DNA of 45,444 bases, from positions 1 to 45,444 of the forward strand of contig CABYTO010000013.1 in assembly GCA_902521995.1 (NCBI GenBank), written 5' to 3'. Shown here in pieces: positions 1 to 9,024 of this stretch; position 1 is the stretch's first letter, and each line of letters starts with the position of its first letter. Made by a program: the position numbers and the translations under genes. A model generated the notes under the pieces. The model made no database searches. It had not been told where the DNA came from and was given only the letters and a program-made list of their open reading frames with translations. The DNA comes from an uncultured Prochlorococcus sp. (GTDB taxonomy: Bacteria > Cyanobacteriota > Cyanobacteriia > PCC-6307 > Cyanobiaceae).

Positions 1-219
1 AGAGTATTAAGTAAATATATTCCCAAAACAAAAAGTGAAATTACTAAGGATATTCTCTACACAATGGATATAAATTGTTTTGAAAAATCATTTAGAGACG
101 TTGATGTCTATATAGATGAAGTAAATAGTAATTTTAATGATTTAGCTGATTGGCAAGATCCAAATGGAGATGAATTGATTTTGGGTGTTATTGGTCAAGT
201 CTGCAGAGTAGAAAACTAA
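1..219 (+). CDS. C-terminal end of an unrecognised protein (5' end outside window)
   Basis: An open frame runs from the first base to a TAA at 217-219, giving 72 codons of the C-terminus. The piece is acidic and polar, with a Phe-rich and Asp-rich middle and a closing segment ending in GQVCRVEN. I do not recognise the family. It is followed within about 30 bases by a hairpin with a T-run that probably ends its transcript. That the frame is coding is supported by its uninterrupted length and mixed composition; the function is unknown. Confidence 0.6.
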   Translation, partial: RVLSKYIPKTKSEITKDILYTMDINCFEKSFRDVDVYIDEVNSNFNDLADWQDPNGDELILGVIGQVCRVEN

Positions 220-251
220 TATATCTTCATCTTAAATTCTAGAAACAAAAT

Positions 252-274
252 AAAAAGTAAGTTTCTACTTTTTT
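252..274 (+). terminator. Intrinsic terminator after the partial gene
   Basis: AAAAAGTA (252-259) pairs with TACTTTTT (266-273) around the loop AGTTTC, and the 3' arm merges into a T-run. It lies 33 bases after the stop codon of the partial gene, the expected place for a Rho-independent terminator. The stem is AT-rich, so efficiency is uncertain. Confidence 0.5.
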
Positions 275-283
275 AGAAAATAT

Positions 284-308
284 AAAACCCCTTCATAGAA
301 GAGGTTTT
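284..308 (-). terminator. Hairpin terminator after tRNA-Phe
   Basis: AAAACC and CTTC on the left pair with GAAG and GGTTTT on the right, around ATA and with one C/A mismatch. It sits 5 bases beyond the 3' end of tRNA-Phe, so it most likely ends that leftward transcript. The near-symmetric A and T flanks could also let it work in the other direction. Confidence 0.6.
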
Positions 309-313
309 AAAGG

Positions 314-386
314 TGCCAGGACCCAGATTTGAACTGGGGACACGGCGATTTTCAGTCGCCTGCTCTACCAACTGAGCTATCCCGGC
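314..386 (-). tRNA. trnF: tRNA-Phe (anticodon GAA)
   Basis: The reverse complement folds as a full cloverleaf of 73 bases: acceptor GCCGGGA pairs with TCCTGGC including one G-U pair, the D arm is AGCTCAGTTGGTAGAGC, the anticodon loop is CTGAAAA with GAA, and the T loop is TTCAAAT. The discriminator is A. The 3' CCA is not encoded in full (ACC then T), so CCA would be added enzymatically. Confidence 0.95.
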
Positions 387-477
387 TCTAACCTATATAC
401 TTTAAATTAAGATGTGTAGTTTGTGAAACCCTTTTAATTAAAAATTTTATATCTTTATCAAATATCTAAAAAAACTT

Positions 478-1707
478 TTATTCTGAGTTCATCGCTAACA
501 AGGCTGTACCAAATGAAGTAGTTTTTTTACATGAAACTATTGGTATATTGATAATATTTTCTCTTATTTTTCTCCACTGAGGGTTTTTTGAACCTCCACC
601 AATAGTAATAATTTTTTTTGGAAGTGAACCTGTTAGTTCGCCTAGCTTTTCCCATCCTTTCAATTCGATTTTAGCTAGACCCTCGAATAATGCATGTAAA
701 TAAAGTGAGTCGCTTACTGGCCTTGGACCAAGTATAGGCTTTAAATTAGAATCATTAACAGGAAATCTTTCTCCTTTACTATTAAGAGGTAAAAGATTTA
801 AAGAAGTGTTTTTTGATGGATTTATTTGTCGACTTAGCTCTTTTATTTCTAAATCAGAGAAAAACTGAGACAATATACCACAGCCTGCGTTTGATGCTCC
901 TCCACATATCCAATTGCTGTTTACTCTATGGTTTGTAATTCCTTGTTTTTTTATAGGATTATCAATAATTTTCTTAACGACAATGGTTGTTCCTAAAACT
1001 GTGAGACCATCTTCTTTGCCTAAACCTGCAGCTATTACACTTGCATTAGAGTCAGTAGTGCCTGAGATTAATATTAATTTCTTATTCAAGTTAAATCTCT
1101 CTGCTAAATCAAAATTCACTTGTCCAACAATTTTCCCACTTTTTATTATTTGAGGCAGACATTTCCCCCATGAAGTATTGAGATAGCTTTTTGGCCATGA
1201 TTCTTTTTTTAAATCCCAACCAAGTTTTAGATTATTACCTTCTTCTCCATAAGTCCAATCTTTTAAAAACCAACCAGTGATCCAATCAGATTGATGTCGT
1301 AAAAGTATATTTGTCCCATATTTATCTATTAGTTTTAATGCTTTAGCAAGACTACTGTATGGAGTTCGCAGATGATCTTCTCCAGAAGTTAATGATTCAA
1401 GAAGGATCTTATGTTCATTACATGCTTGGTCATAAGATATTGCTTCTCCTATTGGCTCTCCTCGTAAATTGGATGCTATTAAAGTTCCTGATGTGCCAGA
1501 TATAGCCAATTTTTGAAGGTTACTTTTTACCTCAGTAGGTAAACATCCTAAGAGCTTTTCACAAGAATTGATCCAAGAATTTGGATTTTTAAAACTACAT
1601 AAATAAGGAACTGAATTTGAATATATCAATTCTTTATGAAAATCTATTATAGATATTCTTGCGCCACTAGTTCCAAAATCTAATCCCCCATAAAAATTAT
1701 CAGGCAT
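478..1707 (-). CDS. FGGY-family carbohydrate kinase, likely D-ribulokinase-like
   Basis: This 409-residue protein is a short member of the FGGY sugar-kinase family, which transfers the ATP gamma-phosphate to a sugar or polyol. The N-terminal phosphate-binding motif is LDFGTSGAR at residues 9-17 (Asp10). The catalytic-base motif GTTDSNAS has Asp219. An adenosine-motif-like GGGSKNPQW lies near residue 372. The size and motifs resemble the short cyanobacterial and plant kinases characterised as D-ribulose kinases (the Synechococcus SePSK type); that substrate is an inference. It starts 13 bases after metK on the same strand, so the two are probably co-transcribed. Family assignment is firm, substrate is not. 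Confidence 0.85.
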   Translation of the reverse strand: MPDNFYGGLDFGTSGARISIIDFHKELIYSNSVPYLCSFKNPNSWINSCEKLLGCLPTEVKSNLQKLAISGTSGTLIASNLRGEPIGEAISYDQACNEHKILLESLTSGEDHLRTPYSSLAKALKLIDKYGTNILLRHQSDWITGWFLKDWTYGEEGNNLKLGWDLKKESWPKSYLNTSWGKCLPQIIKSGKIVGQVNFDLAERFNLNKKLILISGTTDSNASVIAAGLGKEDGLTVLGTTIVVKKIIDNPIKKQGITNHRVNSNWICGGASNAGCGILSQFFSDLEIKELSRQINPSKNTSLNLLPLNSKGERFPVNDSNLKPILGPRPVSDSLYLHALFEGLAKIELKGWEKLGELTGSLPKKIITIGGGSKNPQWRKIRENIINIPIVSCKKTTSFGTALLAMNSE

Positions 1708-1720
1708 AGAATAAATTTTT

Positions 1721-2962
1721 TTATAAAAATACCTTGGAAGCCTCCGCTAATTGGGCTGCTTTCTCTTCTATTTTTTCCCAAGGGAGATCTAGATCTCTTC
1801 TGCCAAAATGTCCATATGATGCAGTCTTTCTGAAAAATGTGCCTCCCATTTTTTGGGGTAGATTTCTTAGATCAAATTCTTTTATAATTGCTGCTGGTCT
1901 TAAATCAAAGTACTTATTAATGAGCTCATTCAAATTAGCTTGTGAAATAACGCCAGTATCAAAAGTTTCAACAAGAATGGAAATCGGTTTTGCAACTCCA
2001 ATTGCATAACTTAATTGTACTTCTGCCTTTTTTGCTAATTTTGCCTTAACTATACTTTTAGCTACATAACGTGCTGCATAAGCAGCTGATCTATCCACTT
2101 TTGTGGGATCTTTACCCGAAAATGCCCCTCCTCCGTGTCTTGCGTAACCCCCATAAGTATCCACTATAATTTTTCTTCCAGTAAGCCCGGCATCGCCTTG
2201 AGGCCCCCCTACGACAAATTTGCCCGTGGGATTTACTAGAAATCTTGTTGTATGAATGTTTGGTTTGATTTCTAAATCTTCAGTAGCAGGAATTACAACA
2301 TTCTTCCATAAATCTTCCTTTATTCTTTGACGAATTTCTTCTTCATTTGTCATACCATCTATCTCCGGCTTATGTTGAGTTGAAATTAAAATGGTATTAA
2401 TCGATACTGGTACTCCATTTTTATAATCAATACTTACTTGAGTTTTACCATCAGGGAGTAGATAATTAAGCACTTTTTCGTGCCTTACTTTAGAAAGTTG
2501 AATGGCTAATCTATGAGCCAAGCTAATCGGTAAGGGCATTAATTCAGGCGTCTCATCGCATGCATAGCCGAACATTATGCCTTGGTCGCCAGCACCGGTA
2601 TTATCTTCCAAATCATCGTTAACATCATCTGCTTCGTTTACTCCTTGAGAAATATCTGGTGATTGCTCGTCAAGTGCTACTAAAACTGCACAACTATTTG
2701 CGTCAAAACCACCTGATCTATAGCCCTCATATCCAATTTCTTTAATTACATTTCTAACAAGTTTTATATAATCGACTTTTGCTTTTGAAGTTATTTCTCC
2801 AGTAAGTAAACAAAGACCCGTATTTACAACAGTTTCGCATGCAACTCTGCTTTCTGGATCTTCTGTCAATAAAGCGTCTAAAACAGCGTCACTAATTTGA
2901 TCACATATTTTGTCAGGATGACCTTCAGTTACGGATTCTGAAGTGAAAATGAAATCACTCAT
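1721..2962 (-). CDS. metK: S-adenosylmethionine synthetase
   Basis: MetK makes S-adenosylmethionine from methionine and ATP in the cytoplasm, feeding all methylation including chlorophyll and quinone synthesis. The 413-residue length is typical of cyanobacteria. Signature motifs are present: [17 protein letters not shown] near residue 15, [12 protein letters not shown] near 123, and the glycine-rich P-loop-like [19 protein letters not shown] near 278. ATG start. The 137-base gap upstream, towards S1, shows no SAM-riboswitch fold that I recognise. Confidence 0.98.
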   Translation of the reverse strand: MSDFIFTSESVTEGHPDKICDQISDAVLDALLTEDPESRVACETVVNTGLCLLTGEITSKAKVDYIKLVRNVIKEIGYEGYRSGGFDANSCAVLVALDEQSPDISQGVNEADDVNDDLEDNTGAGDQGIMFGYACDETPELMPLPISLAHRLAIQLSKVRHEKVLNYLLPDGKTQVSIDYKNGVPVSINTILISTQHKPEIDGMTNEEEIRQRIKEDLWKNVVIPATEDLEIKPNIHTTRFLVNPTGKFVVGGPQGDAGLTGRKIIVDTYGGYARHGGGAFSGKDPTKVDRSAAYAARYVAKSIVKAKLAKKAEVQLSYAIGVAKPISILVETFDTGVISQANLNELINKYFDLRPAAIIKEFDLRNLPQKMGGTFFRKTASYGHFGRRDLDLPWEKIEEKAAQLAEASKVFL

Positions 2963-3099
2963 TTACAAATAATTTTGGTATTGGGAAATATCCTAAATTA
3001 GATTATCGTTACAAATCAATTATTGTTAATTAAAAAATACTTGTATAAGAATAATGAGGCTTAAGTTCTGATGTTCGTGCACAAAATAAATAGGTGAAG

Positions 3100-4191
3100 C
3101 TACACTGTTTCAGCTGAAGCTGTGGAAATCTCTTCGTTCTCGTCAGTTTGTTCAAATAACATTTGTTTATATTTAGCAGCCATTTCTTCAGCTTTACTAA
3201 AAACTTTTTGGGGGTCAGTTAGCATATCTCCTGGTTCAGGTTCAAGTGCTTTAGTAGATAATGAAATACGTCCTCTTTCTGAATCGAGGTCAATTATCAT
3301 AACTTTCATTTGGTCATTCACATTTAAAACATTATGAGGAGTCTCAATATGTTCATGACTAATCTCAGAAATGTGCAATAGACCACTAACTCCACCAATA
3401 TCAATAAAGGCTCCATAAGGTTTAATACCTTTTACAGAACCAACAACAACTTCGCCTACCTCAAGTCGGTTCATTTTCTTCTCAACCAAAGCTCTTCTAT
3501 GACTTAGCACTAATCTGTTTCTCTCTTCATCAACTTCAAGAAATTTTAAAGGTAAATATTCACCTTCTAAGTCATCTTTGATTTTTCGAGCACTTATATG
3601 AGAACCTGGGATAAAACCTCTCAAGCCTTCTACCCTGACGAGAGCCCCTCCTCTGTTTGTTGCAAAAACTTCAGAATAAATAGTCGCATCTTCTTTTTGA
3701 AGTTGTCTAACCCTTTCCCATGCTCTTTGATATTCAATTCTTCGAATGGAGAGGGCTAATTGGCCATCTTCATTTTCTTCGCTCATTATGAAAAATTCTC
3801 TACTTTCTGAAGGTTGTAAAACATCATTAAGTCCTTCAACTCTATTTATTGAAACCTCCTGAACAGGCATAAAAGCAGCTGTTTTTGCCCCTATATCTAT
3901 CATGGCTCCTTTTGGCTCTAGAGCAAAAACGGTCCCTTTAACTAAATCGCCAGGCTTAAAGTTATAGTCATACTTACCCAAAAGTGATGCAAATTCTTCT
4001 TGTGTGAATCCTGCGTTGTCAAAATCAGTATTTGTTCTGCTAGAGGAAGAGTCTGCTGAAGGTATATCGCTCTTCTCGAATGATAAATCTTCTTCATTTT
4101 GAGAAGTTGAATCATTATCTAACTCAGTCGAATTTTTTATTTCTTGATCCTCAGAAAGTTCTTTAATGGTTTGGGAAGAATTTTCGTTCAT
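3100..4191 (-). CDS. rpsA: 30S ribosomal protein S1 (three S1 domains)
   Basis: S1 binds mRNA and helps recruit it to the 30S subunit. The 363-residue protein starts with an acidic Ser/Glu/Asp-rich tail of about 75 residues. Three S1 OB-fold repeats follow, beginning near FKPGDLVKGTVFALEPKGAMIDIG, then an AWERVRQLQ-containing repeat, then VGEVVVGSVKGIKPYGAFIDIG. Three domains rather than six is the usual cyanobacterial and chloroplast arrangement. A perfect dyad sits just upstream of the start codon and may act in autoregulation (inference). Confidence 0.95.
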   Translation of the reverse strand: MNENSSQTIKELSEDQEIKNSTELDNDSTSQNEEDLSFEKSDIPSADSSSSRTNTDFDNAGFTQEEFASLLGKYDYNFKPGDLVKGTVFALEPKGAMIDIGAKTAAFMPVQEVSINRVEGLNDVLQPSESREFFIMSEENEDGQLALSIRRIEYQRAWERVRQLQKEDATIYSEVFATNRGGALVRVEGLRGFIPGSHISARKIKDDLEGEYLPLKFLEVDEERNRLVLSHRRALVEKKMNRLEVGEVVVGSVKGIKPYGAFIDIGGVSGLLHISEISHEHIETPHNVLNVNDQMKVMIIDLDSERGRISLSTKALEPEPGDMLTDPQKVFSKAEEMAAKYKQMLFEQTDENEEISTASAETV

Positions 4192-4205
4192 TTGTTGTAT
4201 CGCAG

Positions 4206-4220
4206 ACTACCTAAGGTAGT
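4206..4220. promoter_or_regulatory. Perfect dyad in the S1 leader
   Basis: ACTACCT (4206-4212) and AGGTAGT (4214-4220) are perfect inverted repeats around one A, ending 15 bases before the S1 start codon. As DNA it could bind a dimeric regulator; as RNA the arms are too close to close neatly. Function unknown. Confidence 0.35.
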
Positions 4221-4298
4221 TAGAAAGGAATGCTACTAGCCTGCAAACCAATAGCAAAACATTTGTGTTATGTATTCTACACTTTAAGATGCTTAATT

Positions 4299-4778
4299 TT
4301 ATAAAATTGAAGCTAATTGGTTTTTTGAACTTCCTTTTAAAGACTCAAGAGTAGAAATAAAATCTTTTACCCCATTAAATTTTCTGTAAACTGAGGCGTA
4401 TCTTATATAGGCGACTTCGTTTTCTTTCCTGAGATTTTTAAGTATTAATTCTCCGATTTGTGAAGATTTAATATCTTTATTAGAGTCTTGAACGATTTGT
4501 GATTCAATTCCATCTACGAAATTAATAATTGCTTCACTACTGAAGTTAGTCTTTTCGCATGCCCTTGATATGCCAGTAAATAATTTTTGTTTATCAAATA
4601 ATTCTCTGCCTCCGTCTTTTTTTATAACTGAAACTGGCATTGTTTCGACTCTTTCATAAGTGGTGAATCTAAAGCTGCAATTTAAGCACTCTCTTCTTCT
4701 TCGAACACTTTTACCACTATCAGCAGATCTTGATTCCAAAACTCTGCTATCTGTGTTTTGACAGGTTGGACACTGCAT
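4299..4778 (-). CDS. nrdR: Transcriptional repressor NrdR
   Basis: NrdR represses ribonucleotide reductase genes in response to ATP/dATP. The 159-residue protein has the N-terminal zinc ribbon (Cys3, Cys6, Cys31, Cys34) followed by the signature RFTTYERVE, then an ATP-cone domain over about residues 49-139 ([16 protein letters not shown] onward). No ribonucleotide reductase gene is in the window, so its targets are elsewhere. A dyad 22 bases upstream of the start may be regulatory. Confidence 0.96.
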   Translation of the reverse strand: MQCPTCQNTDSRVLESRSADSGKSVRRRRECLNCSFRFTTYERVETMPVSVIKKDGGRELFDKQKLFTGISRACEKTNFSSEAIINFVDGIESQIVQDSNKDIKSSQIGELILKNLRKENEVAYIRYASVYRKFNGVKDFISTLESLKGSSKNQLASIL

Positions 4779-4799
4779 GTGGTGAAAAAGTGTACTTCA

Positions 4800-4815
4800 A
4801 CCCTAATAGTAGGGT
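4800..4815. promoter_or_regulatory. Dyad upstream of nrdR
   Basis: ACCCTA (4800-4805) and TAGGGT (4810-4815) form a perfect inverted repeat around ATAG, centred about 30 bases upstream of the nrdR start. It is a candidate operator. It does not match the usual NrdR-box pattern well, so self-regulation is not claimed. Confidence 0.35.
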
Positions 4816-4836
4816 AATTTTCTAATTATGAAAAGT

Positions 4837-4865
4837 AAAAAAACCTCTTGTTAAAGAGGTTTTTT
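4837..4865 (-). terminator. Intrinsic terminator of psbB-psbT
   Basis: Arms AAAACCTCTT and AAGAGGTTTT, extended by further A and T runs, close on the loop GTTA just 7 bases after the psbT stop codon. On the minus strand the stem is followed by a T-run, making a strong Rho-independent terminator. The symmetric A/T flanks would also protect nrdR from read-through. Confidence 0.9.
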
Positions 4866-4871
4866 CTAAGT

Positions 4872-4970
4872 TCATTTTCTATCAAATTTAGGTGGGTCTC
4901 TAAAGGCGACAGCAAAGAACAAGGTTACAACTGCGAGAGTTAGAATAAGAACGTAAGCGAAAGCTTCCAT
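4872..4970 (-). CDS. psbT: Photosystem II protein PsbT
   Basis: This 32-residue protein begins [10 protein letters not shown], has one membrane helix, and ends RDPPKFDRK, the classic PsbT tail. PsbT sits at the PSII dimer interface near the acceptor side and stabilises the QA region. It begins 23 bases after the psbB stop and is followed at once by the terminator, so psbB-psbT forms a two-gene operon. Confidence 0.97.
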   Translation of the reverse strand: MEAFAYVLILTLAVVTLFFAVAFRDPPKFDRK

Positions 4971-4993
4971 AAGATTTAGTAATAAAGTTTAGT

Positions 4994-6517
4994 TTAGACC
5001 CTTCCAGGGACTCTTCTTGTGGTTTCGTCTCCAAGCTTCTTGAATAAACCAAATTCAACTTGGTCGCCAATCTCAGCATCAATACCAGCAAAGGAATTTC
5101 TGTAAAGAGTTCTTGAAGCGTGCCACCAGTGCCCAAACAAGAATAGCAATCCGAAACATAAATGTGCATATGTAAACCATGCTCTTGGAGAACTTCGGAA
5201 TACACCGTCAGATTTATATGTCTCTCTGTCAAACTTGAATGCTTCTCCAAGTTGAGCCTTTCTAGCTAATCTTTTAACTACTGCAGGATCTGTAAATGTT
5301 TGGCCATCTAGGTCCCCTCCATAGATAGTTGCAGTGATGCCAGTTTGCTCAAATGAGTACTTTGCTTCAGCTCTTCTAAATGGGATATCTGCCCTTACAT
5401 TACCTTCTTTGTCTTCAAGAATAACAGGGAAGTTTTCAAAGAAATTAGGAATTCTTCTAACTTCTAACTCGTTACCTTCCTTATCTTGGAAAGCAATGTG
5501 ACCTTGCCAACCAGTTGGTAAACCATCACCATTAACAAGAGCTCCAACTCGGAATAGTCCCCCTTTAGCTGGACTATTACCTACATAATCGTAGAAGGCT
5601 AATTTTTCTGGAATTGATGCATATGCCTCTGATTTAGTTGCACCATCATCAATAGCAGCTTGTACTCTTCTATTAATTTCAGTTTTGAAATAGCCTGAAT
5701 CCCATTGATATCTGGTAGGACCAAAAAGTTCTATTGGGGTGGTTGCTGAACCGTACCACATTGTTCCGGAAACAACGAAAGAAATAAATAGTACAGCAGC
5801 TAAAGCACTAGCAAGAACTCCTTCGAGACTTCCAAGTTTTAATGCTCTGTAAAGTCTTTCTCCAGGCCTATTGGTAATGTGAAAAATACCTCCAATGATA
5901 CCCATAAGTCCTGCTGCAATATGATTAGCTACAATACCGCCTGGGTTAAAAGGATTAAATCCTTCAACTCCCCAGGAAGGTGCTACAGGTTCTACGTGAC
6001 CACTTAAACCATAGGGATCAGAAACCCAAATCCCCACGTTTGCGCAATGAAAAGCTCCGAAACCAAAACATGTAAGTCCTGCTAAAAGAAGGTGGATGCC
6101 AAAAATTCTTGGTAAATCAAGAGCAGGCTCACCAGTTCTTGAATCTTCCCATAAATCTAGGTCCCAATATGTCCAGTGCCAAATAGATGCCAACATCAAT
6201 AGGCCACTAAATACTATGTGTGCCGCCGCAACCCCTTCGAAACTCCAGAATCCAGGATCAACTCCAGTTGCACCCGTAATATCCCATCCATTCCAACTAC
6301 TTGTGATACCTAGTCTTGCCATGAAAGGCATAACGTACATCCCCTGTCTCCACATTGGATTGAGAACAGCATCAGAAGGATCAAAAATGGCTAATTCATA
6401 AAGAGCCATTGAGCCGGCCCAGCCGGCTAGTAATGCAGTATGCATAAGATGCACAGCAAGTAGTCGACCTGGGTCATTAATAACTACTGTGTGAACTCGA
6501 TACCAAGGCAATCCCAT
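4994..6517 (-). CDS. psbB: Photosystem II CP47 chlorophyll protein
   Basis: CP47 is a core antenna of photosystem II with six membrane helices carrying chlorophylls. The 507-residue length equals the family norm. It starts [12 protein letters not shown], carries paired chlorophyll-ligand histidines in the helices (for example [11 protein letters not shown] and [10 protein letters not shown]), has the large lumenal loop between the last two helices, and ends [20 protein letters not shown]. It leads the psbB-psbT operon. Its promoter must lie in the 222-base divergent gap shared with the ferredoxin gene. Confidence 0.99.
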   Translation of the reverse strand: MGLPWYRVHTVVINDPGRLLAVHLMHTALLAGWAGSMALYELAIFDPSDAVLNPMWRQGMYVMPFMARLGITSSWNGWDITGATGVDPGFWSFEGVAAAHIVFSGLLMLASIWHWTYWDLDLWEDSRTGEPALDLPRIFGIHLLLAGLTCFGFGAFHCANVGIWVSDPYGLSGHVEPVAPSWGVEGFNPFNPGGIVANHIAAGLMGIIGGIFHITNRPGERLYRALKLGSLEGVLASALAAVLFISFVVSGTMWYGSATTPIELFGPTRYQWDSGYFKTEINRRVQAAIDDGATKSEAYASIPEKLAFYDYVGNSPAKGGLFRVGALVNGDGLPTGWQGHIAFQDKEGNELEVRRIPNFFENFPVILEDKEGNVRADIPFRRAEAKYSFEQTGITATIYGGDLDGQTFTDPAVVKRLARKAQLGEAFKFDRETYKSDGVFRSSPRAWFTYAHLCFGLLFLFGHWWHASRTLYRNSFAGIDAEIGDQVEFGLFKKLGDETTRRVPGRV

Positions 6518-6662
6518 CGGTTAATTTCTAGTAACTATGCTGCATAAACAGCTAAACATCACGATAGTAAGGGTTTTTTAGTCTTTGAGGGATTTTTGTA
6601 AATAAATTTATTTTCTTGCAAAAATTGGGCAAATCCATTAGCAGAACATTGTTTACAAGAAA

Positions 6663-6676
6663 TTTTTAGCTAAAAA
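6663..6676. promoter_or_regulatory. 14-bp perfect palindrome in the psbB/ferredoxin divergent gap
   Basis: TTTTTAGCTAAAAA is a perfect palindrome lying 64 bases upstream of the ferredoxin start and 146 bases upstream of psbB. The gap must hold both promoters, so the palindrome is a candidate operator. AT-rich palindromes of this kind can also arise by chance here. Confidence 0.3.
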
Positions 6677-6739
6677 CTGTTAATATTTTGGTCACAATTC
6701 TCAAAGTTAAACGCCAAAATAAGAAAAATAACTAAAAAA

Positions 6740-7102
6740 ATGGCAACTATCAGATTTATCCGTGAGGGCTTAGAGGTTCAATGTAATCCTGGTGAAAATT
6801 TAAGAGAACTCGTAATGAAAGAGAATTTACAGCTTTATGGACTAAAAGGTATTTTGGGAAATTGTGGAGGCGCTGGACAATGCAGTACTTGCTTTATTTC
6901 AGTCGAAGGTGGAAACAACAACTCTTTAAGCCCTCTTACATCCGTTGAAGAAGAAAAACTTAAAAATAGACCAGAAAATTGGCGACTAGCGTGCCAAACA
7001 TTGATAAAGTCATCTGCAGTAATCTTAACAAAACCACAATCCCCTCCCTCAAATTTGGAAGAACTAAAAAAAATTAGTGAAAATAAAAAATTACCACGCT
7101 GA
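6740..7102 (+). CDS. [2Fe-2S] ferredoxin-like protein
   Basis: The protein has 120 residues. Four cysteines (Cys42, Cys48, Cys51, Cys85) follow a C-X5-C-X2-C...C pattern inside NCGGAGQCSTCFISVEGG and RLACQT, placing it in the beta-grasp [2Fe-2S] ferredoxin fold. The first spacing is X5, as in adrenodoxin-type proteins, not the X4 of photosynthetic PetF. A basic, proline-containing tail of about 30 residues follows. It is probably a specialised soluble electron carrier, not the main photosynthetic ferredoxin. It diverges from psbB and lies upstream of psbM; partner unknown. Confidence 0.88.
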   Translation: MATIRFIREGLEVQCNPGENLRELVMKENLQLYGLKGILGNCGGAGQCSTCFISVEGGNNNSLSPLTSVEEEKLKNRPENWRLACQTLIKSSAVILTKPQSPPSNLEELKKISENKKLPR

Positions 7103-7207
7103 ATTGTTTAAGACTGTTAATCAGTTTATAAAAATTGTTTATTTTTCCACTTTATTTCTAGTTATATGTCTATAGTCTTAATACCTAATTATAGAACTAC
7201 CAACTAA

Positions 7208-7360
7208 ATGGAAACAACTAACTTTGGATTCGTAGCTAGTCTTTTATTTGTAGGGGTGCCAACAATATTCCTCATTGGTTTATTTATTTCTACTCAAGAT
7301 GGAGAAAAATCAAGCTTCTACTCTGACTCTAGTAAAGGTAGACTTGGACCAAAACGCTGA
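7208..7360 (+). CDS. psbM: Photosystem II protein PsbM
   Basis: This 50-residue protein starts METTNFGFVASLLFVGVPT, has one membrane helix, and ends with a hydrophilic tail rich in Ser, Lys and Arg. PsbM lies at the monomer-monomer interface of PSII. The tail is longer than in most cyanobacteria (about 34-36 residues), which I associate with marine picocyanobacteria. The prmC start follows 11 bases after its stop. Confidence 0.93.
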   Translation: METTNFGFVASLLFVGVPTIFLIGLFISTQDGEKSSFYSDSSKGRLGPKR

Positions 7361-7371
7361 TGCTTCAATAA

Positions 7372-8241
7372 ATGCTTTGCATTTCTGTAGAGGAATTTTT
7401 ATTGTGGAAAAAAAAGCAACTTTTAAAAGGTGGTGATCTACAATCTTTTGAAGTTTTACTTGATTGTATAGGCGATATTTCGACTAGAGATTTAAATTTG
7501 AAAATCTTAAATCCAAAGGGAAACTTACATTTAAAAAAAAACTTAGAATTTTTAGAGTCTGTTTGGGAAGATCACTTAACAAGATCTTGCCCAATTCAAT
7601 ACCTTTGCGGAATAACTTATTGGAGAGACTTAAAATTAAAAGTTACAAATAAAGTACTTATTCCCAGACCAGAGACAGAGCTAATAATAGATATTGTTTT
7701 CAATATCTTTCGAAGAAAGTCAGAGAAATTATTTTTTGCTGAATTAGGAACTGGTTCAGGCGCTATAAGCATTGCGTTGGCATTGGCTTATCCATTGAGC
7801 GAAGGAGTGGCAACTGATATAGATCAAGAAGCACTAGAAATAGCTAATAAAAATTATATAAATTCTTCCAAACAATCAAATTTGAAATTTTATTGTGGAA
7901 GTTGGTGGTCACCTCTTGAAAATTTTAAAGGAAAATTAGACCTTGCTATTTCAAACCCGCCATATATTCCTAAAGATACTTATGAAAAATTACCCAAAGA
8001 AGTTAAAAATTTCGAACCTAAAGTTGCTTTATTAGGCGGCAAAGATGGTTTGAAACACATTAGGGAAATAATACAAAAAGCACCATTATTTTTAAAAGAG
8101 AAGGGCTGGCTAATTTTAGAGAATCATTTTGATCAAGGCGAAAAAGTAAAAAAAATTCTTATTAAAAATAAATTTACATCAATAGAAATTGTGAAAGATC
8201 ATTCAGGTATTGGTAGGTTTACCATTGGAAGATATAAATAA
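7372..8241 (+). CDS. prmC: Peptide chain release factor N5-glutamine methyltransferase
   Basis: PrmC (HemK) methylates the glutamine of the GGQ motif in release factors RF1 and RF2, using SAM. The 289-residue protein has an N-terminal helical domain, then a Rossmann methyltransferase domain with motif I AELGTGSGAISIAL near residues 123-136 and the catalytic NPPY at 195-198 followed by IP. The ATG is the first usable start, because the same frame has a TAA immediately before it. It is probably co-transcribed with psbM and the next two genes. Confidence 0.96.
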   Translation: MLCISVEEFLLWKKKQLLKGGDLQSFEVLLDCIGDISTRDLNLKILNPKGNLHLKKNLEFLESVWEDHLTRSCPIQYLCGITYWRDLKLKVTNKVLIPRPETELIIDIVFNIFRRKSEKLFFAELGTGSGAISIALALAYPLSEGVATDIDQEALEIANKNYINSSKQSNLKFYCGSWWSPLENFKGKLDLAISNPPYIPKDTYEKLPKEVKNFEPKVALLGGKDGLKHIREIIQKAPLFLKEKGWLILENHFDQGEKVKKILIKNKFTSIEIVKDHSGIGRFTIGRYK

Positions 8242-8264
8242 ATTATTACAGGTTCATAATCTAA

Positions 8265-8846
8265 ATGGATTTAGTAGACTGCAAATCCGCTTTGAAGACT
8301 CTTAAAAGTGGTTTACCTATAATCTTCCCAACTGACACATTACCTGCGATTGGATGTTTGCCAAAATTTTCAAATGTTATTTATAATTTTAAAAAAAGAG
8401 ACAGAGATAAACCCTTAATTCTTATGGGATCAGAACATGAACAATTAATTGATTATGTTCACGAATCAGCTAAAGAAGATTACGAAAATATAGCTTCGAA
8501 ATATTGGCCTGGAGCTCTGACAATTGTTATTCCTGCTTCAGAAAAGCAGACTAAAATCCTCACAAGCAATGATCTTACTCTTGGGTTGAGGATTCCAAAT
8601 TCATGTATGGCTCAATCTCTCATGAAAGTAACAGGCCCATTGTTAACTTCAAGTGCAAATATTTCAGGTTTTAAAGGTTCAACTACAGTTGAAGGGATTG
8701 CTCTAGACTTCCCTTCTGTAAAAATTTTGGGCCCAATCCCCTGGGGGAAAAGAAGTGGAAAAGCTAGTACTATTATATTTTGGAAGAAAAGTGGAGACTG
8801 GAAACTAATAAGAGAAGGAGAAGTATTAGTTAGGGAATTGTATTAA
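8265..8846 (+). CDS. tsaC: Sua5/YciO/YrdC threonylcarbamoyl-AMP synthase
   Basis: Members make threonylcarbamoyl-AMP from threonine, bicarbonate and ATP, the first step of t6A37 tRNA modification. The 193-residue protein has the family hallmarks: GLPIIFPTDTLPAIGC near the start, the KKRDRDKPLILM lysine and arginine motif, the WPGALTIVIPA segment, LGLRIPNS, and GPLLTSSANISG. It lacks the C-terminal Sua5 domain, so it is the short TsaC/YrdC form. It follows prmC by 23 bases, which gives a small translation-quality cluster. Confidence 0.93.
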   Translation: MDLVDCKSALKTLKSGLPIIFPTDTLPAIGCLPKFSNVIYNFKKRDRDKPLILMGSEHEQLIDYVHESAKEDYENIASKYWPGALTIVIPASEKQTKILTSNDLTLGLRIPNSCMAQSLMKVTGPLLTSSANISGFKGSTTVEGIALDFPSVKILGPIPWGKRSGKASTIIFWKKSGDWKLIREGEVLVRELY

Positions 8847-9013
8847 TGTTTTTATTATTAATTTTTGTTTTATTAATTCAATTTTTTACTTCTTGGATAT
8901 TTGAGCCCCTTGTGTCTTTTTTAGAGTTTGTTCTCGAAATAAGATTTTTTCCTATCATTGCTCTGATAGGTTTTATCTTTTTATTTTCTGCAAAAAATAT
9001 TGAACAGAATTAA
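8846..9013 (+). CDS. Small hydrophobic membrane protein, unknown
   Basis: This 55-residue ORF overlaps the previous stop codon (TAATG), a common sign of translational coupling. It has two hydrophobic stretches, about residues 2-14 and 35-48 (IIALIGFIFLF), separated by an acidic segment. I do not recognise a family. The coupling to tsaC and membrane-like composition support a real gene. Confidence 0.65.
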   Translation: MFLLLIFVLLIQFFTSWIFEPLVSFLEFVLEIRFFPIIALIGFIFLFSAKNIEQN

Positions 9014-9024
9014 ACAAGTTAAAA

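Noticed and set aside
2963..3099. SAM riboswitch upstream of metK
   Set aside because: I see no conserved SAM-binding core or pseudoknot and no expression-platform hairpin.
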